Positions 1-9,467 of a stretch of DNA of 64,000 nt are shown here, in pieces. A model generated the notes under the pieces. The model had not been told where the DNA came from, did not search any database, and worked only from the letters and a program-made list of their open reading frames with translations. The DNA comes from Gigaspora rosea (taxonomy: Eukaryota > Glomeromycota > Glomeromycetes > Diversisporales > Gigasporaceae). The translations under genes and the position numbers were made by a program. Position 1 is the stretch's first letter. Every line of letters starts with the position of its first letter. The DNA lies in assembly GCA_003550325.1 (NCBI GenBank), contig QKWP01000055.1, positions 396,201-460,200 on the forward strand. The letters run 5' to 3'.

Positions 1-19
1 TTTTTTTTTTTTTTTTTTT

Positions 20-127
20 TAGGGACGGACTGATCCGGACCGGTCCCAATTTATGGACCGTGGACTGCTTAGACCGGTTCAAAAGACCGGTCCGGACCGC
101 GGTCCTTGACGGACCGTAACATCCCTA
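20..127. mobile_element. hAT-like MITE inside array A unit A0
   Basis: A GC-rich block starts TAGGGACGG and ends ATCCCTA, giving inverted TAGGGA ends, with repeated GGACCGGTCC-type motifs inside. It follows a run of 20 T at the window start. On its right side the kinase-array exon stops abruptly at 128, so it has cut that exon. The motifs resemble the termini of the element at 53461-54764, which suggests the same superfamily. No target duplication can be read because the left flank is poly-T. Confidence 0.6.
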
Positions 128-248
128 ACCAACGTTCTCTTTTAGACCCAAATTCATCAAATACTAACATATACACATTTGTTGCAGAGTCATGGGTTGG
201 TCCATATACTTTATGTTCACTATTCTTTAATTGTACATATTCTTTAAA
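128..248 (-). pseudogene. Array A unit A0 (partial exon)
   Basis: Only the exon 5' part remains: the beta4-beta5 strand region and the FDEFGSKR motif. The exon runs into the MITE at 127, and the ribbon and N-lobe are not in the window. Confidence 0.75.
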
Positions 249-328
249 CTTTTTAAAATATAAATATTAATTAAATAATGCAACATACTGTAGAACAGTG
301 CAATAATAAATTAAATATTTTATCTTAC

Positions 329-779
329 TTCATTTAACATATCTAATAAGTTTTGTGAACCAAGTGTCTTAAGATTTACCGTGCATGATGGCGATTGTAT
401 ATTCATCTTCATCTACATAACGTATTCCATCTAACCAGGTTGCTAAAAATTTGTCGCCAACCTTTCGAAAGTTATCTAATCTATCATAAGGAATCCATTC
501 AATAACATTACAAGATGTAGCCTTAAGACGAAATTCTTTAATACATTCATCGACATCTTTATTTCCACTCGTCCATCCACATGTTGTTTTCTGAGGGTCA
601 CATGTTTGACACCAAGCTTTAGATGTGTTAAATCGGTTGCAGTTTGCGCATTTTCCATTCAAACTTACTCTTTTAGACCCAAATTCATCAAATACTAACA
701 TATACTCATTTGTTGCAGTGTCATGGGTTAGTCCATATACTTTATGTTCACTAATCTTTAATTGTGCACATTCTTTAAA
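329..779 (-). pseudogene. Array A unit A1
   Basis: Ribbon CANCNRFNTSKAWCQTCD, then VGDKFLATWLDG in place of the P-loop. The frame is lost just after the WLDGIR segment, where sister units have the QSRTPS stretch, through a small deletion near 390. Exon length 451 is not a multiple of three. Acceptor AAAAG and donor GAA|GTAAG remain. Confidence 0.75.
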
Positions 780-854
780 CTTTTAAAATATAAATGTGAA
801 TTAAAATAATGCAACAAACAGTATAATAATAATAAATTAAATATTTCATCTTAC

Positions 855-1337
855 TTCAACTAACATATTTAATAAGTTTTGTGAACCAATTGTTTTAAGC
901 TCTACCGCGTATGATGGCGTACGTGACTGTATAAATTCAAATTTATATTTATTTTTTTTATTTTTTTTATAATCTGCATAACGTATTCCATCTAACCAGG
1001 TTGCTAAAAATTTATCGCCAACCTTTTGAACGTTATCTAGTCTATCATAAGGAATCCACTCAATCACACCATTATAATATGTAGCATTAAGTTGAAATTC
1101 TTTAATACAATCATCGATATCTTTACTTCCACTCGTCCATCCTCGTGTTGTTTTCTGAGGGTCACATGTTTGAAACCAAGCTGGTGACGTGTTATATCTG
1201 TTACAATTTACGCATTTTCCATTCTCCTCATATCTTATAGAACCAAATTCATCAAATACTAACAAATATTCATTTGTGGTTACGTTTTGGGTTAGTCCAT
1301 AGATATTTTTATTCTCTAATTGGATCTGATTTTTAAA
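855..1337 (-). CDS. Array A unit A2 (open exon)
   Basis: Open 161-codon exon of the NKNIYGLTQN type. The third ribbon cysteine is replaced (AWFQTCD), so the metal site is probably incomplete. The loop between WLDGIR and QSRT is unusually long and Lys-rich (KKNKKNKYKF). Confidence 0.75.
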
Positions 1338-1419
1338 CTTATAAAAAAATGTATTAAATAAATAATAGAACACAATATCGATTAAATAAACCGCATATAA
1401 AGAAATGGTATAATCTTAC

Positions 1420-1882
1420 CTCCTTCAAAACATCCAATAAATTTTGTGAACTAGTCAGTTTTTTAAGTTTAACTATACATGGTGTGCGTGACTGTAAAAC
1501 TTCAAACTTCTCATGATTGATTGTCCGTACGCCATCTAACCACTTCGCCAAAAAACTTGTCATCATTCTTTTGAATATTATCTAATCTGTTAAAAGGAAT
1601 CCATTCGATTACATTTTCATAAGATTCGGCCTTAAGTTGAAATTCTTTAATGCAATCATCGAAATCCTTATCTCCACTTGTCCATCCTTGTATAGTTTTC
1701 TGAGGGTCACATGTTTGACACCAAGCTTTAGATGTGTTGTATCTGTTGCAGTTTGAGCATTTTCCATTCGTTTTTTTTCTTTTAGATCCAAATTCATCAA
1801 ATACCACCATATATTCACGTGTGATTGTGTTTTGAGTTATTCCATAGGTATCTTCAATCTTTAATTGCATATAATTTTTAAA
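1420..1882 (-). pseudogene. Array A unit A3
   Basis: IYGITQN-type unit. The exon is 463 bp; one extra A in an A-run near 1550 shifts the frame just after NDDKF. A homopolymer error in the assembly would look the same. Confidence 0.7.
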
Positions 1883-1971
1883 CTTACAAAATATATTAAA
1901 TATATAATAGAAGCTAAGTAAATACACTATTGACTAAACAAATTGTATATGATGACAAAATATAATCTTAC

Positions 1972-2424
1972 CTCCTTCAAAACATCCAATAAATTTTGGG
2001 AACTAATCAGTTGTTTAAGTTTAACTATACATGGTGTGCGTAACTGTATATATTCTTCTTTCTCATGTTTGATTATCCGTACGCCATCTAACCACTTCGC
2101 CAAATCATCCTTATGAATATTTTCTAATCTGTTAAAAGGAATCCATTCGATTACATTTTCATAAGATTTGGATTTAAGTTGAAATTCTTTAATGCAATCA
2201 TCGAAATCCTTATTTCCACTTGTCCATCCTTGTATGGTTTTCTGAAGGTCACATGTTTGACACCAAGCTTTAGATGTGTTGTATCTGTTGCAGTTTGCGC
2301 ATTTACCATTCAGTAGTTCTCTTTTAAATCCAAATTCATCAAATACCACCATATATTCACCTGTGGCTATGTTTTGAGTTATTCCATAGATATCTTCAAT
2401 CTTTAATTGCATATAATTTTTAAA
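1972..2424 (-). CDS. Array A unit A4 (open exon)
   Basis: Open 151-codon exon. The lead-in to WLDG is the shortest in the window (IHKDDLAKWLDG). Ribbon CANCNRYNTSKAWCQTCD is complete. Confidence 0.75.
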
Positions 2425-2513
2425 CTTACAAAATATATTAAATATATAATAGAGGATAAGTAAACACACTATTGACTAAACAAATTGTATATGATGAAAA
2501 AGAATAATCTTAC

Positions 2514-2980
2514 TTCGTTCAAAGCATTTAATAAATTTTGTGAACTAATCAGTTTTCTAAGTGTAATCATGCATGGTGTGCGTGATTGTATATATTCTTT
2601 CTCTTCATTTTGATTGTCCGTATGCCATCTAACCAGATTGCTAAAAATCTATCACCAATATTTTGAATATTATCTAATCGATTAAAAGGAATCCATTCGA
2701 TTACGCCTTCATAGCTGGTAGCTTTAAGTTGAAATTCTTTGATGCAATCATCAACTTCCTTATTTCCACTTGTCCATCCTTGTGTTGTTTTCTGAGGGTC
2801 ACATGTTTCACACCAAGCTGGTGACGTTTTATATCGGTTGCAGCATATGCATTTTCCGTTTCCATAATTTCTTTTGGAACCAAATCTATCAAATACTAAC
2901 ATATATGCATTTGTTGTGGTATTCTGAGTTAGTCCATATACTTTAAAATTCCTATCTTTTAATTGTACATAATCCGTAAA
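2514..2980 (-). pseudogene. Array A unit A5
   Basis: KTS-type unit (CICCNRYKTSPAWCETCD; acceptor side FTDYVQLKD). One base is missing near 2608 in the stretch after GIRTIK, so the QSRTP...EV part is out of frame (467 bp). Confidence 0.7.
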
Positions 2981-3063
2981 CTTATTAAACATATATAATA
3001 AATTAAAATAGGCCTGCATATTATGTATTTAATAATAGTAAAAAATTAAATCTTTAATCTTAC

Positions 3064-3542
3064 TTCTTTTAAAATATCTATTAAATTTTGCGTGCTAAAA
3101 ATTTCAATTTCCACTGCGCATGATGGTGTACGAGACTGTATCCATTCATATTTATCTTCATTTTTGATTTATTTGCATATCGTATTCCATCTATCCAGAT
3201 TGCCAAAAATTCATCACAATGATTTTGAACGTTATCTAATCTATTAAAATGGATCCATACGATTACGTCTTCATAGTTGGTTGTTTTTAGTTGAAATCCT
3301 TTAATGCAATCATCGACATCCTTATTTCCACTTGTCCACCCCTGTATTAGTTTCTGTGGATCGCATGTTTGACACCAAGCTTTAGATGTGTTAAATCGGT
3401 TGCAGTTTGCGCATCTTCCATTCCATTATTTTCTTTTAGATCCAAATCCATCAAATACCAACATATACTCATTTGTTGCGGTGTCATGAGTTAATCCATA
3501 TACTCTATGTTTACTATTCTTTAATTGTACATATTCTTTAAA
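3064..3542 (-). pseudogene. Array A unit A6
   Basis: Second unit from the start. A TAA lies in the linker just before NGRCANC near 3430, and the exon length (479) shows a further indel. Array B's equivalent (B8) is open. Confidence 0.7.
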
Positions 3543-3622
3543 CTTATTAAATATAAAAAATTAATTAAATAAAACAATATATAATAGAACAGTACAATAA
3601 TAAATTAAATATTTTGTCTTAC

Positions 3623-3978
3623 TTCTTTTAACATGTCTAATAAGTTTTGTGAGCTAAGAATTTTAAGCTCCATTGTGCATGATGGTATACGTGACTGTAT
3701 GTATCTATCTTCATTTTCGTTATAATTTACATATCGTATTCCATCTAACCAGGTTGCAATATTCCATCAGAATTATTTTGAACATTCTCAAATCTATTAA
3801 AAGGAATCCATTCGATTATGTCTTCATAGCTGGCAGTTTTAAGTTGAAATTCTTTAATGTAATCATCGATATCCTTATTTCCACTTGTCCACCAATGTAT
3901 TAATTTATGAGTATCGCATCTTTGACACCAAGCTCTATATGCTATATATGTGCTATTGCAATTCGTGCACTTTTCCAT
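3623..3978 (-). pseudogene. Array A unit A7, first exon with start codon
   Basis: Begins MEKCTNCN at 3978, with no beta4-beta5 part, as expected for the true start of this kinase family. It has a ribbon with CxxC...CxxC and a WTSGNKDIDD segment. The frame breaks near 3760 where WLDGIR should be encoded. The start is supported by the identical arrangement in B9 and C9 and by the shared upstream promoter block. Confidence 0.75.
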
Positions 3979-4035
3979 TAGTATTTTTTGATAATTATAA
4001 GGTGATTTAATGTGTTACAGGGAAAGATGCAGTTG

Positions 4036-4119
4036 TTATATAACACAGCACGTAACACAAAACTAAACTGCATCGTTTAGTGGGAACCTAATTTAATATA
4101 TTACTGTATCTCTGATTGG
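4036..4119 (-). promoter_or_regulatory. Array A promoter: TATA and CCAAT motifs
   Basis: On the minus strand a CCAAT motif (4115-4119) lies about 140 bp and TTATATAA (4036-4043) about 60 bp upstream of the ATG. The same pair sits upstream of arrays B and C. TTATATAA is framed by GATGCAGTT (4026-4034) and its inverted copy AACTGCATC (4066-4074). Confidence 0.6.
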
Positions 4120-4189
4120 ACAAAATAAATCACGCAACTTTTTACTTTGCAAATATAAAACTAAAAAAAATTGAAATCGTCGGCAGACT

Positions 4190-5845
4190 GTAATTTTATT
4201 ATGAAACTTTCTTTTCAAGTCTTAAAGAAATTCATTGCAAAAAATTTTAATATTATCTATGCTTTAAAATTTGCCTTAATACCGATGCTAACAATATTTT
4301 GCAGCATTTGATTGTTTCCTATGGTCATCAGAATTTGTAATCAGGAATAGAATTTCCAAGCGTTCAAAAGGACCCATCGTGGGATCTTTTAGCACATTCA
4401 AAACTTAATCATTATTATTCGGGTACTTTGTACAGATTCTGGTCCTATCTTCTATGTTCAGATTAAATATTAATATATTTAAGAATTAGCTTTAAGAATT
4501 ATAAATAACTTATGTCTTATAACTGTCCTCATAAATTTTGGTTAAATTTAAAAAGCTAAGCGTTGAATATTAGGGCGAATTAATTAAGCTTTTTTGAATT
4601 TATGATGCTTATTTTTATTATTACATTCGTTTATAAAGCTTGGATAATAATTAAATTTTTAGATTTTGGCAGGTTGAAATTTATGTGTTGAGCTTTTTGT
4701 CATTTTAGAAATGCATGTTTATTAAAGTCTAATTTATGTTCTGAACTTTTTGTATTTCAAGAGAAGTCAGCTAGCAGAAAAAAAAAACACAAGCTAAGTA
4801 AATTATGAATACAAATTAGATAAGTGTCTGTCTCGATTTACAGTCATAATTCCAATAAATAACGAATTTATAAGTGTTAAATCTATCTTGTTCGCATAAT
4901 AACGAAAACAATAAATTATCGTGAGTTTATTATTATGGTTTTAATATTTAATAAAAATGATGATATGATAAAATTTATTAAAGATATTATAACTATACTT
5001 TGTCAAGGTTGCAAGGCTATAACAAAATAAAGCATCTTGATAAATTCATTACCAAGATTATGCTTTTATATGCGAAATCAAAATGATATCTGATTAAATT
5101 TTTACGTACAATTGTCCCAGAATTTATGATGACAGAACTCAAATGAATAAATAAATGATCCTGTAAACAATAAAAATAAATGGATTTGGAAATATTAAAT
5201 TAAAGAACTACAATTCAGACAAAAGAGCACAAGAATATTCATGTGAAATATTCAAATTATATAGTTTTTTAAGATTATAACAAACATGGTTATAAAACAT
5301 GAAAATCACACTATTAATGTAAAAATCACCAGTTCATTGTTGAAAGAGTTTAATCAATAACGTAATTATAAAAAACTTTATCAATAAAGGTTCCAGCGCT
5401 GATTACATAACAAAGATTATTTTGTTAAAATATTTCTTTTAAAAATATCATTCAGCAAAAAACTAGTCAAATGGTTGTTCATTATCTAGTATACTTTAGA
5501 AATGTAGCAAATTTAGAATAATTAAATTAAATATAATTAAATCTCTTTATTCATTCATCTAATATCTCTTACGAGTTCAGAAAGGAATTTACATATTTTT
5601 AGATTCTAAAACTAAAATGTTTCCTTTGATAAAATTAAATGAAAATTCTAGAAACATAAAATTACGGTAGTAGTATATTTATATCAAGAATTTAATCAAG
5701 CATTTTCGTCTAATCAATTAAAGAAAAATAAATAAGTATTATCGATTGAAGTTGAAGTAGACAATGATAAATTTTCAACTCTAACGATAAAAAATAAAAA
5801 AAAATGCAATAGTTAGAAAACACTATAAATTTATTATTAATAAAA
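4190..5845. repeat. Spacer S1, copy A
   Basis: AT-rich stretch with no gene that I can support. It is highly similar to 23010-24660 and 56341-58035, including a shared motif CTATGGTCATCAGAATTTGT near 4320. It separates the array promoter from the 3' end of K2. Confidence 0.7.
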
Positions 5846-7023
5846 TTATCGAATCACTACAGTTTTTTGAAAAGTTGAAATAACAAAAGAGATTAACTCT
5901 AATTCTTTCGTCTATTCGTTGTATAAGTCCGCATAACGCTGCAATAAATTTGCCACACTCAAATTTCCCATTTCTAATCGATCATCAGGTATTTAGCTAT
6001 CATTATTTTCCATCATATCATTGCTAGAATCAAGAGTATTCAAATCTTCAAAAACACTTTGAATAGATGGGTGTTGTTTTGGATTGTGTTGCCAGCATTC
6101 TGAAAAATAAATATATTTGATTTTAGAAATTAAATATAATTTAATATAAATTAATAGATATAAATATAACTAATGGACCCACACAACAAATAGAGTTAAT
6201 GAATATAACCAATAGATATTAAAAAGAAATAATATATTTTTACATATTCATCTGGAGTCCAGGTTTTCATTTTCACGTTTACCACGAATGATAGCATTTA
6301 ACAAGTCATAACCATAGGGAGATTCGGATTCAAATGGAACAACACCACTCGAAATTGCCAAAGAAGAATTCCAATACTATATACATCCAAGCTTCTATTA
6401 AGTTTGTAAGTTTCAATACTTTGTAAATATTGAGGATCTATATATTGAATAAATTTTATATATGTTTGAAAAATAAATCTGATATCTAGATGTTCCAAAT
6501 TCATTTAATTTTATATTGCCTTTATGAACAAAAAACGTTTTCAGAATACTAAGACAAAATTAAAAATAAGATTCTATGACAAAAATTGGTTAAAACATAA
6601 AAAAAAGGAATAATAAGCACCAGATTCATGTGAATTATATTATTTTCATGCAAATTTTACAGCACTGACAAGTTGTTTTGCAAGTCATATTCTTTTTTTC
6701 CAGTTAATCGTGTTAGCTTTTTGTTCCAAATATTGACAAAGGGTTCCATCATCAGCATATTCAAGAACCAACATGGTTTCTTTTGGTTATATTTGATTTT
6801 AAACCGTTATATTTTTTGTTAGTAATAATAATTTATCCATTATTCATAAATCATTATTCATAATATTTATTTACATATGTTGTCTGGGCACCTAAAATTT
6901 CTAAAATGTTATCGTTTAATTCTAATCCTTTATGCTGATTCAACTGAAAAATTATAATGATTCTTATATCATAAATAAGTATGATACCAAAAAAAAGGTC
7001 GTCAATATAAAAAAACTTAAATT
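5846..7023 (-). pseudogene. K2-A: pseudokinase-family gene, 3' part
   Basis: Minus-strand kinase relative with exons for MLVLEYADDGTLCQYLEQ (near 6730-6770), LHENNIIHMNL (near 6640), VHKGNIKLNEFGTSRYQ (near 6490), the YIDPQYLQS...DVYSIGILLW helix part (6330-6450), and a C-terminal exon (5846-6100) with NLSVANLL. HRD is HMN and DFG is NEFG, so the family is probably catalytically dead. This copy has in-frame stops in its last exon (near 5912 and 5995), a +1 shift near 6525, and its 5' part is separated by the transposon at 7024-12384. Family resemblance to the common fungal (NSYKIFSEKYNKT / LHDNILRFLG) kinase type is from memory. Confidence 0.75.
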
Positions 7024-7174
7024 AGGGGTTTCAAAGTTAACAAATGAGTGGCGCATTTTGAGCGTTTGAAAAATCTCATCTGGGCTAATTTTTTCAGTTG
7101 GACCTTTTTTTTGGTCACTAAAACTTATAAAATTTGACCAAAGATCCCTTAAATGATTAATTTTTTATGAAAAG

Positions 7175-7194
7175 CCTGTCAACGAAGTGACAGG
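7175..7194. repeat. Perfect hairpin, copy 1
   Basis: CCTGTCA and TGACAGG form a 7-bp stem around a 6-nt loop ACGAAG. The same 20 bp recur at 7807-7826, each at the head of a minisatellite block. Confidence 0.8.
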
Positions 7195-7540
7195 GCAATC
7201 ATTATTGCTAGATCAGATGACTTTATGACCGATCACGTACAGGTTTTGTTATGTATCCTTTTATGGTTATTCTTTTGATTATTGTCGTGAGATTTTGTAA
7301 CTTGTTTTTACAGGTAATTTCAGATTTGCATATGATTTTGATTTTCACATGGTTATGATTATTGTTAGATCGATAATGGGAGTAAGGGATAATGACCGTG
7401 GCCAAGTATGAACCCAAGAATTTCGGTAAAGAAGGTTATCTTTCTTTTCGCTATCGCTCGCCTTGTGAAGACTGGCTCTATCTACCTCCCTTACCCACCC
7501 GAATTCAAGCAAGCTGTGTTGTTTCTTTTGTTATGTCAGG

Positions 7541-7797
7541 CTCCACGGCTGCATTAGCAGTGCAAGGACCTGTAGTGTACCTGGCTCCACGGCTGCAAGT
7601 GGCAGTGCAAGGACCAGTTTTGTACCTGGCTCCACGGCTGCAAGTGGCAGTGCAAGGACCAGAGGTAGTTGGATCCACGGCTGCAAGTAGCAGTGCAAGG
7701 ATCAGTTGTTGTATTTGGCTCCACGGCTGCAAGTGGCAGTGCAAGGCCAAGTTGTTGTATTTGGCTCCACGGCTGCAAGTGGCAGTGCAAGGACCAT
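7541..7797. repeat. Minisatellite block 1 (6 units of 43-46 bp)
   Basis: Six tandem copies of a GC-rich unit built on CCACGGCTGCAAGTGGCAGT and GCAAGGACC, starting at 7543, 7587, 7632, 7675, 7721 and 7767. Spacers between the cores differ (GTAGTGTACCT, AGAGGTAGTT, TTGTTGTATTT). The GC content is well above the surroundings. All frames stay open by repetition, so I do not call genes here. Confidence 0.9.
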
Positions 7798-7806
7798 AAT
7801 GAAAAG

Positions 7807-7826
7807 CCTGTCAACGAAGTGACAGG
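7807..7826. repeat. Perfect hairpin, copy 2
   Basis: Identical to the hairpin at 7175-7194 and part of a duplicated 130-bp flank (7167-7300 and 7799-7930). Confidence 0.8.
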
Positions 7827-8007
7827 GCTATGATTATTGCGAGATCAGATGACTTTATGACTGATCATGTACATGTATCCTTTTATGGTTATTCTTTGAT
7901 TATTGTCGTGAGATTTTGTAACTTGTAGGGTAAGCGATAATGACTGTGGCCAAGTATGAACCAGTGATACGGGAGGTGTATTTAAGGCCAAGAATCTCAG
8001 TGAAGAA

Positions 8008-8275
8008 GGCTCCACGGCTGCATTAGCAGTGCAAGGACCGATAGTATGTATACCTGACTCCACGGCTGCAAGTGGCAAGTGACAGTGCAAGGACCTGTTG
8101 TGTACCTGGATCCACGGCCGCAAGTGGCAGTGCAAGGACCAGAGGTAGTTGGATACGCGGCTGCAAGTGGCAATGCAAGGACCTGTTGTTGTATTTGGCT
8201 CCACGGCTGCAGGTGGCATTGCAAGGACCAGTTGTTGTATTGGCTCCACGGCTGCAAGTGGCAAAGCAAGGACCA
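8008..8275. repeat. Minisatellite block 2 (6 units)
   Basis: Six further units in the same spacer order as block 1, including the AGAGGTAGTTGGAT spacer before the fourth unit. Hairpin, flank and six units were therefore duplicated together as a higher-order repeat of about 630 bp, then diverged. Confidence 0.85.
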
Positions 8276-8280
8276 TAAGA

Positions 8281-8862
8281 ATGAACCTCGCTCATACCGG
8301 CAGGAACACGTTACCGATTCTCTTTTCAGCTATGGGAAGACTCGACGGTTTCCCTCTATATGAAGGCATCATAGGTGTCCATTTCGTTTGCTGTTATGAT
8401 GAATGCATGTCGTTATGGTGGAAAATGTGATTATGTATATTAGAGCCAATAGGGTAGCGAGCCCTAATCCCATATGTTTTTCAGAATTTGTAAATAAAGT
8501 CATTCAGTTTTTTGTATAAAGTCAGATGATCGAGCAATAATAATTAGATATTAAACAGTCAATTGACATGTACGTTACTAAAAGGTACCCAAATTTAAAA
8601 AATTACATATAAGGATTTGCGTCTAACCGATTACCCCACCCCTTAACCGATTACTTTTTTGTGATTTGATATAGAGAATTTTTGTTAATCAATCAATAAT
8701 AAGCCGATTGTGTTTACATTTATTAATGATATCATTATTACGTATAATGTTATAATGTAAATTTTATTTTGATATTACTAATACATCGATTACCCGATAT
8801 ACACGGTACTATTAATTAAAGATTATTGTTAGCAACAGTATTTTTTTTAAAAAATATCGATA
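8281..8862. other. Transposon interior without a clear gene
   Basis: The first 250 bp are of higher GC and run into an AATAAA-like stretch at 8490-8520. From 8530 the sequence is plain AT-rich. I see no supported coding region. Confidence 0.5.
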
Positions 8863-9288
8863 TGAATATGGCGAAATATTAATTCAAATTCTATTGTAAC
8901 AACAAATACAAGTAATAAACGTTCGAAAAATCAAATATCTAAACCTTATTTATGCACTTTATGTCAAGTAAAACGATTCAAGAGTATAAAAGGGCTTTAT
9001 CAACATGAAACTTTTAAACATACATGTCTTTTTAAAGGTCAAAATGCAGATGCAACAATGGCAATGATATTAAGAGATACTGAATGGAGTGGGCGGTGGT
9101 ATGAATTTGATCAAAAAGCATATATAATGCTATATATTTCATCACCATTAGATTTTCAAAAAGCACCCGAAATAAAAATTGAATGGCATACCGAAGCAAT
9201 AACAGATGCTCGCCAATATACAATTTCTACAGGATTTATTATTATTAAGTTTCAAGTTGATACTATTAGCTATCAAACTCAACGGTAA
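8863..9288 (+). CDS. C2H2 zinc-finger ORF within the transposon
   Basis: An open frame extends upstream of the ATG at 9058 to about 8863. It encodes a classical finger CTLCQVKRFKSIKGLYQHET (C-x2-C...H-x4-H) and then a hydrophilic region with EWSGRWYEFDQ. There is no ATG before the finger, so an upstream exon or a non-AUG start would be needed. It is divergent from the transposase-like gene. It may be an accessory DNA-binding protein of the element or a captured host exon; function unknown. Confidence 0.5.
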
Positions 9289-9467
9289 TTAAATATTAAT
9301 TTATTATTTAAATTAATTAAACAATATAATTAATTTTGATTTATTTATTTAGAGAATAATATAATATTGTAATTTCTCTTTAATATAAAGGTGTTTGGAT
9401 TTCTTAAAAGCTAATGGTATTCGATTTTTAATAAAATATAATAATTTGTTTTCTTGCTGTAATATTT

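Larger units (their letters stand above)
128..3978 (-). pseudogene. Array A: exon-array kinase gene, 5' part, degraded
   Basis: Minus-strand gene running from an ATG at 3978 to the left edge of the window. It holds eight visible repeat units, A7 (first) to A0: exons 3623-3978, 3064-3542, 2514-2980, 1972-2424, 1420-1882, 855-1337, 329-779 and 128-248, separated by roughly 80-bp GT-AG introns in phase 0. Unit types follow array B in the same order (A7=B9, A6=B8, A5=B7, A4=B6, A3=B5, A2=B4, A1=B3, A0=B2). A7, A6, A5, A3 and A1 carry frameshifts, A6 also a stop, and A0 is cut by a MITE, so this copy looks decayed. Any catalytic C-lobe would lie left of the window. The gene could still be transcribed; the sequence cannot tell. 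Confidence 0.8.

Noticed and set aside
1-20. Poly-T as telomere or poly-A tail of a retroelement
   Set aside because: No telomere repeat is present. A tail is possible but the adjoining sequence lies outside the window.
7541-8275. CRISPR-like regular repeats
   Set aside because: Unit cores are as variable as the spacers, spacers recur in the same order in both blocks, there are no cas genes, and the context is eukaryotic.
7392-8430. Overlapping ORFs in all frames with repeated VQGPVVYLAPRLQVA- or HCHLQPWSQ-like peptides
   Set aside because: They are the minisatellite read in different frames. Both strands and several frames are open at once, and there is no conserved start or domain.
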